From Schistosoma haematobium (taxonomy: Eukaryota > Platyhelminthes > Trematoda > Strigeidida > Schistosomatidae), in assembly GCF_000699445.3 (NCBI RefSeq), contig NC_067198.1, positions 5,614,801-5,678,800 of the forward strand: 64,000 bases of DNA, written 5' to 3'. Position 1 is the stretch's first letter, and the number at the start of each line of letters is the position of its first letter. A program made the translations under genes and the position numbers. The notes under the pieces are model-generated. The model saw only the letters and a program-made list of their open reading frames with translations, searched no databases and was not told the DNA's origin. Shown here in pieces: positions 12,391 through 23,762 of the stretch.

Positions 12391-12619
12391 AGTCTGACAG
12401 ATACATCAAGGTGGCAGCTACGGTTTGTAGAATCTTTTCGGTCACCAATCCCATATAAAACTTTCATTTCTTTGTATTTGTTTTCAAAAATGTCGGTGAT
12501 ACAACCACCAAGTTCTGTCGGGAATCTGTATTTATGCGAAATCTCACAAAAATAGTATTAATAATATACGGGTTTGTGAAATTTGTTGAATATTATCATT
12601 CTTATTACCAAATGACCTT

Positions 12620-12965
12620 AGTTAGTGAAGCACTGTGAACCAAGAGGCACTGGACAACCATTTCAACCTTGTATGTGACATTTCGGCAGTGCCCATCAAT
12701 GACCCCACCGGTCATCAAACCAAGAACATTTAGGTCTCTTAGAAACTACCTAACCATCAGACCACTGTATTGACATCCAATAATTTATGTTTTAACACTC
12801 CATAAGTTCGTAATATTTTCCAGCCATCTTCCTATTTCATTTCCATCATTCAGTGACGGCTCAGTGGAATCATGGTTGCGCACCGTTAAGGAGTCCCATA
12901 GGAAGAAATAACTGTTCTTCCTGGCTTTTATTAGCTGTCTAACTCAAGTCAATTTGTGGTATGAA
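12620..12965. repeat. two decayed SINE-II copies
   Basis: A minus-strand copy (12620-12775) is followed by a + strand copy (12845-12965). Both are recognised by hammerhead-flanking and tRNA-head blocks but are badly decayed. They lie just upstream of gene 1 exon 2. Confidence 0.5.
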
Positions 12966-13264
12966 CTATAAGAAAAGTCTTGGGAAATGTAGACTAGTTT
13001 TACTGGATTGATGGTAGATGAAAATATGTTCGCATTACTTGGTTTCATGTACCATTCACCAAGTCTTTCTTATCTATTTAACGATCATCCTTCTATAGAA
13101 GGTGGTTCATCATTATCAAAAAGTATCCTTCATTTAATATTTTGAATCCAAGCTCCTAATATACGTTTTTTTCTAATAATCACCATATTTTCAAAGGATC
13201 AAACTTTACATATGCTTAGTTTTCTTCAAATCAATTTCTCTCCCCCTCTCTCTTTGTTTTTCAG

Positions 13265-13374
13265 CGTGATGATCTCATCTTGTTGCTTCTTCAATTAAAT
13301 CGTGAAAAAGCCAATCTAAAAAGATGGTATGAATATTTCACTTATCAAATCGATCAAATTCAATTAGTAAAAGG
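13265..13374 (+). CDS. gene 1, exon 2
   Basis: Acceptor TTTTTCAG after a long pyrimidine tract; donor GTAAAT. It codes RDDLILLLLQLNREKANLKR, then an aromatic WYEYFTYQIDQIQL segment. This is a Leu-rich amphipathic helix likely to form a coiled coil. It ends in phase 2; the split Gly codon is completed by the G at 18029. Confidence 0.8.
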
Positions 13375-13469
13375 GTAAATGTAATTGGGATTCATTTTTT
13401 TATTGAATATTTTTTACATTTTTATTTGTTAGCTCTCCGATATTTTTTGGGACTTTTAAATAAACTATT

Positions 13470-13655
13470 GACATCGGTGTACAATTCTTAGGTCCTGGGT
13501 TCGAATCCCGCGAGGCGTTGTCGTGGATGCGCACTTCTGAGTAGTCGAACAATAGGACGATACAGCCGTTCAGTGTTTCCAGGTTTTCCATGGTGGTCAT
13601 GATGCTCAACTATTGAGATTACTACGATCTTCACAAAACCCCTTCATATATTAAT
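13470..13655 (+). repeat. SINE-II, 5'-truncated
   Basis: It starts near the B box (GGGTTCGAATCCCGCGAGGC) and runs through a dead hammerhead (CTGAGTA, GATA) to the 3' tail ACAAAACCCCTTC. It lies in the intron just after exon 2. Confidence 0.8.
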
Positions 13656-14267
13656 TCTTATTCAGTTTTCTTTACCAAATTTTTTCACTTATGGAATAGA
13701 TGAGATGTCTATTTACCTATCTATTAGTGAGTAAATATATACTGTCACTGTGAAACATTGCTTTCGAAATTAATTAACTTGCAAGTATATGATCACAAGA
13801 GTCTAATAAACTATGAACGCGTACAATGAAACTATGGATTGAGTATTGTTGAGATTGAACTTATTTATGAATAGAAATGGTTGGTTTTTTGATAATATTG
13901 AAAGTATTCATCAACTTCGGTTGTTGACAGAAGTTAGAGTTAGAGATCTACAGAAACGTCACAATCTACTATTTTAAGATCTGAACTGTTTTGACCCAAA
14001 AATTGTCATAGTTGTGAAGTCACATTCATTCTTTTTCATTTAAATCATGAGCTTAATGAGACATTTCATACTTTCCATTCTTGGATTTTATTCGTTGCCT
14101 TTGAACCGATTAACCTGTCAATTTTGCTAATTCCCTTCCAGTGTTTATCATTTTCTTATTGACCTCCTCTTTTTTTAAATTTATGTACAGTGTCGCAACA
14201 TGGACCGATGTACACTTCTCATATCTTATTTTGTCTGTGACTGATTAGCATTCACTTGACAACTGAC

Positions 14268-14600
14268 AGTGCTTCTAGTGAGAAGCAGTGACCAGTGGAT
14301 TTCAACTGGGTCTGTTGTGAGATAGTAACTTGCTGAAGAGAGTGTTGGATGTTTCACTCAGTTTCGTGGATTAGTTGGAGCTAGACATTAGCACCATTGG
14401 GTGCCGGCTCAGTGGTTTAGAGGTTAAGCGTTCGCGAGCGAGACCGATAGATCCTGGATTAGAATCTTGCGAGTCGGAATCGTGTATACGCACTGCTGAG
14501 GAGTCCCAAAATAGGCCGAAACGGCTGTCCAGTATTTCTAGGTTTCCCATGGTGGTCTAGCTTCAATTGACTCATCTCAACTATTGAAATTAATTGAATA
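14268..14600 (+). repeat. SINE-II, full length with intact hammerhead core
   Basis: The 5' leader (TTCTAGTGAGAAGCAGTGAC), A-box region (GGCTCAGTGGTTTAGAGG), decayed B box, hammerhead and 3' tail are all present. The hammerhead (14483-14538) has CTGAGGA, GAAA and cleavage triplet GTC. It is one of two SINE-II copies here with all core residues kept. Confidence 0.85.
14483..14538 (+). ncRNA. hammerhead ribozyme motif in SINE-II
   Basis: Core CTGAGGA (CUGANGA consensus), stem II GTCC with GGCC (one mismatch), then CGAAA, a loopless stem III CGGCTGT, and the expected cleavage after GTC before CAGTAT. Helix I pairs CACTG with CAGTA-like bases. The very short stem III resembles that of Sm-alpha hammerheads, which are known to cleave best as dimers. 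Activity is inferred, not shown. Confidence 0.65.
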
Positions 14601-14794
14601 TTTCATTAAATTATTTATTTATTTATAGGTTCCAGTTTAAACTATTATTTCCAGCATTGCTTTCTTAACATTTATCAAAAAGTATAATTAGTAAGTTTGT
14701 AATCCATTAGCGATAACAATGAAGTGTTATTGGTTACGATACCGTATTTTTATTGACAATCCTATATACGTTCATATGACATCTTGGTTATCTA

Positions 14795-15065
14795 CTTACT
14801 TACGCCTGTTACCCCTCGTAGAAGAGCATAGGCCATCCACCAACATTCTCCATCCAACTCTGTCCTGAACAATCCTTTCTAGTCGTTTCCAGTTGCTATT
14901 CGTCCTTTTGGTTTCTGCCTCCAATGCTCGGTTCAATGTGTTCTTTGGTTTTCCTCCTTTTCGTATCCCTTCAGAATTCTAAGTTAGCGCCTGCATCGTG
15001 ATGCAGTTTGATGATTTCCGTAATGTATGTTCTATCCACCCTCAGCGTGTTTTTCTAATTATATG
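14795..15065 (-). mobile_element. LINE fragment of another family
   Basis: It starts with TTACTTAC-type repeats followed by GCCTGTTAC(T/C)CC and GCATAGGCC. The same start occurs at 44495-44580. On the minus strand the residues look like the end of an RT ORF with many Arg and His, although the frame is broken. Assignment to a non-LTR element is by pattern only. Confidence 0.5.
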
Positions 15066-15564
15066 ACATCTTGTTTGATGAATGACAATTTATCGTCGTC
15101 ATTAAGCGTAAAACTCAAAAGACCAGGTGTGGATAAACTTCACTATCGTTCGTAATTTTGACCTTACACCTGGTAATCCATTAAAATGAAGCAGGATTTC
15201 TTGTTTACACTATAATGATCCATGATGGGAGGCGTGTTTCGTCCTCTGTCGTTTATGCTGACTTACATAAAAATGTAGTTTTCTACGATAAAAATACCAC
15301 TCCATCATGCTGAGGACGTGTCAAGTATAACATAGTCAGTTTTGATAGAAGAAAAATTACAACATAACAAAAGTCATGTCATAGAAATTATTCCCAAATA
15401 TCTACAATTGAGTGGCTTAAACATAACCGTAATTACTGGCTACGGTACATTTAGATGATTTGACAACGTGGAATTTATCTCCAGCCGACATCTATTTCGT
15501 CAATGTTAGTCTGTTTACCGCTTTCAATAGTTATATGTTATTTGTAAGGAAAATGTCCATTGAA

Positions 15565-15625
15565 TTCAGTCAGCGAACAATATTGTTTTCGATTAGATCT
15601 TCATCAGGCTTTACTCTAACATACA
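15565..15625 (-). ncRNA. hammerhead-like motif of Penelope-like element
   Basis: In sense (minus): GCCTGATGA, a short stem II GAT/ATC, GAAA, an ACAATATTGT stem III, then TTC before GCTGA. CTGATGA and GAAA are both intact. Helix I is short (about 3 pairs). Confidence 0.65.
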
Positions 15626-16763
15626 ATAATATTTATATACATTAAACGGAATTCCTAAATCAATCAAGGCAGTTTATGAGTCAATAATGACAATCGAATG
15701 GATTACATAAGTAAGGTACATTAGCCGTAGCCAGCGCTTGCTTTCAATTTGGATACAGCAATATATCCCAGTGTGATTCTACAACGGTGATAGGAAAGCA
15801 GTTAGAAGTCCCATCCTTCAACATCTAATCGACTCTAATCATTCTACTGATTCACAAGTTGATTTTAAGGTTGCGTATACGATTCATCCAAACACAATAC
15901 TTAGAAAAGTGCAAATTGATAATGTGATGATAGGTGTACTAGTTATGATTAGAATAACAAAGATCTGAATCAATGTTTCATAATGGGAAATAGGTCAATG
16001 ACTTGAAAAATAGAAATGCTAAAATAATACTCATAAAAACAACAACATTACATAACAAGAAGTGTTCAGATAGTTGGACAATGAAGCGTTTATTTAGAAA
16101 GAATGTGGGGGGGGGATGAAGCAAAATAAACGAATAAAGAGTATAAAAAATAGTCGTAAATAAAATCTTTCGTTATGGCTAATTCGGCCTAGGAAGAGTT
16201 AAAGGTGTTTCAAATTGCAAATGAATACAGAGACTCGGATTGTTACCTTGAATCTTTGTATCTTCCACTATGTTTAAAAGACGAAATCAAACCCCATAAG
16301 GAAAAACTGGTAGGATTACGACAATTCACTTTAAATGACCTATTTCTATCTAGTACATGACCACTATCGATAAAGTGTGATAGAACAGACCTGCATATTG
16401 TTTTGACGATACTCCTTCTTAACTACAAAGGGAGGTGCACACTAACTCGTTGGCTCAGTTGTCTGGTTGTGCGTCCAAAATCTCTCTCTCTACACAGGAA
16501 CAGCTGAATCCGTAGATACACATGGATGTGGCAGAAACAGTTAACTTATCCTTTAGTTGAGGAATCACCATATATCGGCTGGAGCACGATAGACAGATGT
16601 TAGTTGCATTAAATGAAACATTGATACAAGCTTTTGTTATTCTTATCACAACTAGTACACCCGTCGTCACATTGTCAATTTGTACTTTTCACTTATTTAT
16701 CACTGACTCATAAACTATCATGATTGGTTTAATCATTTCGTATAGGCATATATAAATATTACT

Positions 16764-16826
16764 GTATATTAGAGTAGAACATGATGAGGATCTAATTCAA
16801 AACAATATTGTTCGCTTATATATGTT
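16764..16826 (+). ncRNA. second hammerhead-like motif, decayed
   Basis: Inverted copy of the previous one: ATGATGA replaces CTGATGA and CAAA replaces GAAA, while the ACAATATTGT stem III is unchanged. Two core changes make cleavage unlikely. Confidence 0.6.
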
Positions 16827-17057
16827 GTAGCCTACAAGACACGCGATGGCAAAATCAAACAGCCGTATTGAAATCACTGACCTTTCACTTCGCCTTATCA
16901 TATCGATAATTCAATGTGCCAACCAAATTTATTATAGATGAAACTACTTTGTACACAATTTTTGTGTGATTTCACTTACATTTGATAATTCTGACTTTTT
17001 GGTCCATTCCCTGACGAAGATCAAACCAGACAAACTGATGAGTGTAATTTTTTTATT

Positions 17058-17320
17058 GAGATCATGAACCGAATGATGTTAGACCATCATTGAAAACCTG
17101 GAAGGACTGGACGGCCGTTTCGTCCTAGTATGGGACTTCTCAGCAATGTGTATCCATGGCCCAGCACACTGAACTCTTAATTTATAAACGATCACAAAAT
17201 ATCGTGGATTAGTTGAAGTTAAACTGTAACACTATCAAATGTCGGCTCAGTGATCCAGAGGCTAAGCGTTCGTGCGCAAAACCGAAGGTCCTTGGTTCAA
17301 ATTGGGTTGGCTCAATAGGT
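17058..17320. repeat. inverted SINE-II pair (3' part minus, head plus)
   Basis: 17058-17165 is the minus-strand hammerhead and 3' part (core CTGAGAA, inactive). 17195-17320 is a + strand leader and tRNA-like head (GTCGGCTCAGTGATCCAGAGG). Confidence 0.75.
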
Positions 17321-17814
17321 TACCTTAGTTATATCAGAACATATTCATTCTTATTATCTTGCCCTTATTTTCAATGACCTTTGCGTGGAAAACTTAAACC
17401 AAGATTTTACATTTTGTAATTGCGTCTTTGACCTTTAGTCTCCTATGTCTTGTAGTTTCTAGTCTGTCTGGTGATTCATCTATTGATTAATGTTTTATTT
17501 TACTCATTCATGTAAACCACATTCCCTGATTTTCACTAATTATATCCATGCATACCAACAAACAAAACCAACACATTAAAACCATTTCCTTTAATTTAAG
17601 TGAAGAATTTTATAGTTTATTTTAATGTATAAATGATTGTTGTCAAATATAGATCTCATTCTAGAATGGGACTTTTTAGCGGTGCACACCCATAACCCTA
17701 TAAAGGATCGAGGCCGGGATATTTGGACATGACAAGAAAGAAACAGCTGTCATCAATATCATCGGATGGTCGTTGCACTTTATTGAAAAGCTGATTAACT
17801 CTGGAACTGCCTTG

Positions 17815-17900
17815 ATAGGCGCCAACTCAGTGGGTCTAATCGTTAGGCGTTTATCGTGAGACCTGGGGACCTAGAATTCGGCTACAGGTGGGAGCCCCAT
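17815..17900 (+). repeat. SINE-II head fragment
   Basis: A degraded tRNA-like head (CAACTCAGTGGGTCTAATCG and GAGACC) without B box or ribozyme. Confidence 0.45.
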
Positions 17901-18028
17901 ACGAGAAGGGAGTAGTCATCTAATGATTCATATTTTTCAATAGGACCTTATTTGAAATCAATATCTGACTAATCACTACAAAATCCTTTCACCTAACCTT
18001 GAAATCCTTTTCTGAAATTCAATTTTAG

Positions 18029-18197
18029 GAATACAAAAGAAGCAAAATCAGATATAACTGTAATTCAGTCTGAATTGAATGATGTAATTGGTCAGTTGAA
18101 ATTATCAGACCCATTAATAAAGTTTCTTGATAATATGATCCGTATGGGTGATGTTTACGGTGGTGATGATGTATTGTTTGCTAGTGAATATCGAAGA
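18029..18197 (+). CDS. gene 1, exon 3
   Basis: Acceptor AATTTTAG; donor GTAAGT. After completing the split Gly codon it codes 56 residues. They include SELNDVIGQLKLSDPLIKFL and NMIRMGDVYGGDDVLFASEY, a helical segment followed by a Gly/Asp turn. This is the most protein-like part of the gene and the best query for a family search. Phase 0 at the end. Confidence 0.85.
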
Positions 18198-19188
18198 GTA
18201 AGTTATTCGTTTTCTGTTGAATATCTTTTGATGACAGAATAGTATTTTTTTTTGCGAAGAGAGGTAAAGAAGTGTCTAACCAGTGTAAAATCATGGTGAA
18301 TTGGGTTTAAATACTTTTTTGACAATTCAATTATGTTACTAAATAAGGATTTATCCAAACTAGAGTTTAATGAAGGTTTGACTTAATGGTCAGAATACTT
18401 GACCTTCAGCCACTAGACAACAAGTATGGACATTGCCGATCCCCCCTCTTTTTGTTCAAGGAACTATCGAGAATATAAATCAACACTTCGATGATAAAGT
18501 GTTGCAGTAAATGATGTTAATAATATTATCTTTAGAGATTATAAAGTTACCGCCAACTGTGTATATGGATTGACATTTATCTGCTAAAGGGATCAGGTTG
18601 GAAGACCGAACTGTTTTCTGCATCATCAATCTACAATCAAACTCCTGTCTTTTTAGATTCTCTGAAGCTATAGCCATCAAACTCCTTAAGCTGAATTTAT
18701 CTATCCAATAGGAAACAGTGTTGATCATCCTCAACATTGATGATATTCGGCAATTTTTTCAACGTTAAATGACTTTTTGTCTAAATTAAAAATAGTTCAA
18801 CCTAGTGGTTGATTCGGCTTGGTATCAGTGCATCACAATGTTAATTAACATAACTTGGTTGATAAAATGCAGTCAGAAAGGCCGACTAGATTATGTGATA
18901 TAAAACGTGCGCTAATGACCTGTTGGTAGATTAAAACAGTAATAAAAGAGTGCCATAACTGAGACTAGAAAACCATGAAACACTTGATCGGTGTTTTGGT
19001 GCACATCGACCGAGTGCATTTGTGTATCGTGGCAAAGACAATAACACCACTCATCCACTGATTTGAACTCAAGTTTTCAAAAGTCCTCTTTTTTAGTCAG
19101 TTCATGATATAAGATAGCCAATTAATGAACTTTCGTAATTTTCTTGGATTAACTTTTTTGCATGGTCTTCTTTTAATCATCAAAATAG

Positions 19189-19593
19189 CATCTATTACCC
19201 TCTCATGAGATTGTTCCATCAAAGCCAAGTTTAGAGTTTGCTCGTGACATTGAAGAACGTGAAATTGCTCGTGTTCTAAATAATTCATTACGTCATTCTC
19301 TACATCGTACAAGTCCTCTATCTGATGGAAATCATTTCAGTCAACCAATAACACCTATTTCATCATCACCGTCACCATCAACATCACCTTTCAATAACTT
19401 AAATACATTGATTATACCAAAATTAGATAATATGCCTGAACCGGTAGAAATTCGTTTACAACGAAAACGTTTGGAACAAGAATTAGCTAATATTGAAAAT
19501 CTATGTGCTCCGCATCAGTTGATCCATAGAAAATTGAAGGATACACAAAAATCAATTCGATTAACTGAACGAAATAAATTGCCTACAGAACAA
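19189..19593 (+). CDS. gene 1, exon 4
   Basis: Acceptor CAAAATAG, donor GTAATA; 135 codons, phase 0 at both ends. It opens HLLPSHEIVPSKPSLEFARD, then has a Ser/Pro-rich linker (SSPSPSTSP), then a charged helix with EIRLQRKRLEQELANIENL. The last part is Lys/Arg/Glu-rich and probably coiled coil. A weaker acceptor, TCATGAG before 19210, also keeps frame and would drop seven residues. Confidence 0.8.
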
Positions 19594-19773
19594 GTAATAG
19601 AACAATGTATTTTTATATTTGTGTGTAAACTACTTGTTAGTACATCTTTGTATTGGTTATTTGAATCTTCTGATTGATTTTAAGAACTGTAATGGATCAG
19701 TCTCTTATTGGTATATGTACATCATGTGCGGATTGTTTCAATATTGAGTTGAGTCACAAGTATTATAAGCATA

Positions 19774-19976
19774 GATGATAGTGGCTAGTAGTGGAATCCA
19801 GGATGCGCGTTTCGTCCTTCTTGGAACTAAGTGGATAGCTTGATGGAGTTTTAAGTGAACGTTACTAGGTTCAAGTCACAGAGTGAACATCAACTCTGGG
19901 ATGAATTTACATCCAGCTGACCAGTTCCAAAAAGAACAAAACGAGTGGCCTGAATTCTACTGCTAACCAATATCAT
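19774..19976. repeat. inverted Sm-alpha fusion
   Basis: 19774-19824 is a minus-strand 3' end (GTGGCTAGTAGTGGAATCCA plus GCGCGTTTCGTCC). 19825-19976 is a + strand copy from the A-box region to the tail. The + hammerhead has CTGACCA and a decayed stem II, so it is inactive. The joint lies in the hammerhead of the minus piece. Confidence 0.8.
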
Positions 19977-20164
19977 CTCTACTTGTAAGTAGCTTAAATT
20001 GTTAACAGTAAATACTTATTCGTTCGACAATTAACCGATAAATGTTTGAAATTCAATTCAGTTATCTAGCTGAGATTTATTTGGTTCTTTTTACCTTGAA
20101 TAAGTACTTCACTACCAGTTTTCAATTTATATTGAGCCACTAAAATATAGCTCATGTGTTATTT

Positions 20165-20697
20165 CATTTTATTTATTGTTTATTTATTTAAACATATAAA
20201 TATTGATACAAAGGGGCACCGAATATATATGCTTCACACAATTCACTTCATTTGTGTGTGGGCTATGATACTGCCCAGGTGCCCAAACCGTACCAGGTGG
20301 TTTTCTCAGGGGGCTACACCCGGAGCTTTCAACCGAAAGGTCTGATCCACAAGGCAGTGGCACAACATAAGGAGATGTAGTCTCATGTTATCCGATGACC
20401 AACAATTGGTTTATACGCCATCTGTTCTATCAGGATCCTGAAGCCCATGTGCACAATTGGTTTGGAGTGAGGGTTTTCCAACTCCCCTAGGTGTACTCTC
20501 CGTGTCCACCAACCCAGTTAAAGCGCCGGACATTCGCTTTTCGTCCTCTGAATTTCGTAAATAATAACCCCGCTACGGGAAGGTGGTGATTAGGACTTCC
20601 CTGACAGTAGCTATATACGGGTGGCCATGTGAGAGCATCTAGAGAGGGAGAACTAACTCTCCCCACTCTCGGCCATACCAGGGCATTCTGGGGCCCT
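20165..20697 (-). mobile_element. retroposon R, full length
   Basis: In sense (minus) it runs from CCCCAGAATGCCCTGG to TTGTATCAATATTTATATG and an (AAAT)n tail. Shared blocks with the copies at 26595, 32264 and 35976 include GGTGCCCAAACCG, AAGGTCTGATCCACAAGGCA and ACTTCCCTGACAGT. No long ORF is shared. The A/T tail and 5' truncations of other copies fit a retroposon; it may be a LINE 3' end or a long SINE. Confidence 0.8.
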
Positions 20698-20699
20698 GA

Positions 20700-21740
20700 A
20701 TATTCAATCATTGGATAGATATTCTTTTTATTGAATAACTAACTGATAAAATTTTCATGATAATCCTGAAAAAGCGTTTTATTAACGGTACACTTAAAAA
20801 TGTCATACTGTTCAAATTTAAGTTAACAGCCTATCTCTAAGCATTTGGATCGGTCTAGATTTTTAATATTAGATTTTTCAATTTCTACTCATATCTGCAT
20901 GTTGGTTTTCTGCTTGATGTTATAATTTCTGAGTTACTACTTATCGATGCTTTCTATGATAGTCTCATAGATTCGTTAATTGTTACTTATTTTAATCATT
21001 TTTATATTTATGATTCTTTCAAGTTATTCTTTTGATAAAGTTTTATTATATACCTATATGGAATGATTTATTAGTGTTGACTAATCTGAAATAAGATTTG
21101 AATTAAAGTACCTCCGACTCGATATGGCATAATAAAAACATTTACGCTAACAACTTTGTTTTATAAACTTTATAGTTAATGAATCGTAACTCCCTTCAAA
21201 ATACTTTCCGTTTGTGGTTGTATAGTTGTATCATCACCATTTTTTATTTTACTCAAAGTATCCATGTATGTTTCAAGATATTAGACTCTTCAACTGTATC
21301 ATCGTCATCATTATCACTTTACGCTGTATATCATTTTCAATTGTTGTCTAGGGCTATATAAAGTGTTTATTGGTATCCATACCAATACTGAACTAACAAT
21401 CAGAAATCACAAGTGATATTTTTATCAACACAAGAAGTTGACAGTTTTCTTGATTGTATGCTATCTCTACAGATTGCACTACTCTCACTTGACCATTTGA
21501 TTCACTTGAAATAATCTTTTTTTTTTCTAAGAAAAAAGTAATGGGTGAATGTCTTTAGAAGTTTCAACAAATTTTGATAAAACATTAATGTATTTCTAGT
21601 CTTCTATTCATTGGACATATCATGTACATTGAATATTCATCTTATTTCAGTAACCACATTATTTCATATCCCTTGTTAACAAGTTGAATATGTGCAATAA
21701 TCAACGTATTGAACATTGAATTATTTATAGTTAACCAACT
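20700..21740. other. unassigned intron sequence
   Basis: AT-rich intron sequence of gene 1 with no recognised repeat. Confidence 0.4.
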
Positions 21741-21741
21741 G

Positions 21742-21925
21742 GAAATAATTTATGAACGAACCAATCAGATTTAAGATAACAGGTCTTAGATTTTGGCACG
21801 AGATTCATCTACTCATTTGGTTAAATAATATTTCAGTATTAGAGTTGATGTCAGTTCGTCATGAAATCATTGAATCTAATTTCTAACCCTAATGTTCAAC
21901 TGTAAATCTGTTAAGTCTTGGTGAT
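21742..21925 (+). mobile_element. MITE-like element, 3'-truncated
   Basis: A diverged left TIR (ATAATTTATGAACGAACCAA) is followed by the interior up to TCAACTGTAAATC. The right half and right TIR are missing. Confidence 0.7.
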
Positions 21926-21949
21926 ATGACGCTATATTCGTTCCTAAGC

Positions 21950-22260
21950 TATTCAGATAACCTGCACGCTAGAACTATACAGCGACCTGAACACCAGAAA
22001 GAAGACGCAAAGTATGAGAGAGACACTTTACTCCAAGTTTCGTTTTTGTACAGAAAACATGGGTATTTATAAATGTTAACGTTTGTTAAATCAACATCAT
22101 ATTTCGGCCAATCCGTTAACGACATATTATGCTACTGACCAATAGTAGCACGCCACGTTGGAATTCTAGAATGCTCCATCATGCTCTGGTTGGCTAGGAC
22201 TCTTCGGCTCTTTTTGGGCCTCTAGAGGCTCCGTTGAAGTTCTCCGAAAGTCGACTCAAC
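21950..22260 (-). mobile_element. solo-LTR-like unit, copy 2
   Basis: The minus strand reads CTTTCGGAGAACTTC, GCCCAAAAAGAGCCGAAG, GGAGCATTCTAGAATTCC, then TATAAATACCC, TGCGTCTTCTTTCTGG and GTTCTAGCGTGCAGG. This is the same block order as at 8375-8690. A TATA-like box and a downstream C/T-rich block fit an LTR promoter. Confidence 0.4.
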
Positions 22261-22386
22261 AAAATCCTAATCCTAGTTCTTCGCACTAATTTACAAATCT
22301 TATTAAACCTTGATAAAGTAGATGAACATTTCCAAGGTTATTTTAACAGTGCCCATAGTCTCATCAAATTTTCTACTTTGTTTTAG

Positions 22387-22679
22387 TCAAATAAATTTAA
22401 TTCCAAAGCACCATCAGCTACTTTATTACGTAGATTACATCAAGATGGTATACATAATCGTCAGTCAAAATCGGCTAATAATTCAATGAGACGAAAATTA
22501 ACTGGATCTGATTATGCTGAATTCTATGATGATGTATATAAACGTCCCAATACTGCATTTGACCATTATTCACAATCATCAGTAAAAAATAAATCATACA
22601 ATATTCATCATAAATATCATTATGATAATGGTGACAATGAACCAAGTGAAGATGAAGATGGAATTAAAACATTTCGAAG
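22387..22679 (+). CDS. gene 1, exon 5
   Basis: Acceptor TTTGTTTTAG, donor GTTTGT (weak but phase-consistent); 97 codons plus two bases. The peptide is polar: SATLLRRLHQDGIHNRQ near the start, YAEFYDDVYKRPNTAFDHYS in the middle, and an acidic NEPSEDEDG near the end. No family is recognised. Confidence 0.75.
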
Positions 22680-22814
22680 GTTTGTTAAACTTATTTGAAT
22701 AAAGTTTCATGTTTCAATTTATAATAGAAAAAAATTTCAAAAAATACAGTTAGATGTGAATAGAAGTTGAACAAACTGAAATGGGTCTAACTGATTTTAC
22801 AACTTTGAAATGAA

Positions 22815-22884
22815 GAACATCCAGCTGATGAGTTCTAAATAGGATGAAATATGCCTCCTGGATTCAATTGTTAACCATCATCTA
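22815..22884 (+). repeat. Sm-alpha fragment: hammerhead and tail only
   Basis: It starts exactly at the 5' strand of helix I (ACATCCAGCTGATGAG) and ends in the tail. The core CTGATGA and GAAA are both intact, and stem II GTTC/GGAT pairs through wobbles. The cleavage triplet is CTC before CTGGATTC. Stem III is weak (TATGCC). The tRNA-like head is absent, so it cannot be transcribed from its own promoter. Confidence 0.75.
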
Positions 22885-23029
22885 TCTTTGCTTATGATAT
22901 TGATGATAATCAATAATTCTTAGTCGAAACAACTTGTGTAATAATAATAGTAATGATAAGATACAATTATATTTTGGCAGAACGAACAGTTCAAATGAAT
23001 ACATTATGTTTTTGGTAAAGAGAGAGATA

Positions 23030-23355
23030 TAATGAAACCGGGTCTATTGTGAGATAGTAACTGACTGATGACAATGATGGATGTGTCGTTCAATTTCGTG
23101 GGTTAGTTAAAGTTAGAAATTAATACCGTTAGATACCGGCCGGCTCAGTGGTCTAGTGGTTAAGTGATTGCGCGCAAGAATGATAGGTCCTGGATTCGAA
23201 TCCTGTGAGGCGGGGTCGTGGATGTGCACTGGGAAAAAGTCGTCCTGTGCCTCCAGGTTTTCCATGGTGATCTAGCTTCAACTGACTCATTATCTCAACT
23301 ATTGAAATTACTAAAATCTCTACAAAACCCCTTCTGATATAATAAATCATTTTCT
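23030..23355 (+). repeat. SINE-II, full length but ribozyme core deleted
   Basis: Leader, A box (GCTCAGTGGTCTAGTGG), B box (GGATTCGAATCCTGTGAGGC) and 3' tail are present. Where the hammerhead should be, GTGCACTG is followed by GGAAAAAGTCGTCC, so CTGAGGA and most of stem II are gone. Confidence 0.85.
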
Positions 23356-23762
23356 GATACACAACTTTGGTTTAAAATTATATATAGCTAATGATTCAAT
23401 AATTTATAGTAGGCTTAAGCGTATATCCATACAACTCTTTGATTGGATCCTATAATTGTTAATATCAACTAATAAATGTTAAATCGAATGTTTTGAATTT
23501 TCTACTTGTTATACAGTGTTATATTATGCTAAGACAAACTGGTGAATGTACCCGAATGTAGTGCAGACATAACCTAGACGAACAATTTACTTGCCTAGTT
23601 CTACTTGAGCTAGTAAACTAATGCATAAACTCTGAGTTAGTTACTAATGACACCTGATCTATGAGGCTTGGGGGGTGGGGTGGGGATGGTTATACAAAGA
23701 AATAAAAGTTGTTTAATTTGAAAAAAAAATTTTTTATTATTTTTTTTCTCTTTCAATTAAAG

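Larger units (their letters stand above)
15455..16830 (-). mobile_element. Penelope-like element fragment with inverted hammerhead-like flanks
   Basis: The minus strand carries GIY-YIG endonuclease remnants: CIYGFSCSCVER, then in another frame RFGRTTRQLSQRVSVHLPL and LSHFIDSGHVLDRN. This order (Cys-rich YxCxC, then GRT, then SGH) is that of the C-terminal endonuclease of Penelope-like retroelements. Frames are broken. The stretch is bounded by inverted copies of a sequence of about 70 bp at 15565-15645 and 16750-16826, each holding a hammerhead-like motif. Penelope-like elements are known to carry hammerheads in their pseudo-LTRs. Confidence 0.7.

Noticed and set aside
19097..19312. 71-residue minus-strand ORF
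   Set aside because: It is the antisense of gene 1 exon 4, which has splice sites and phase support.
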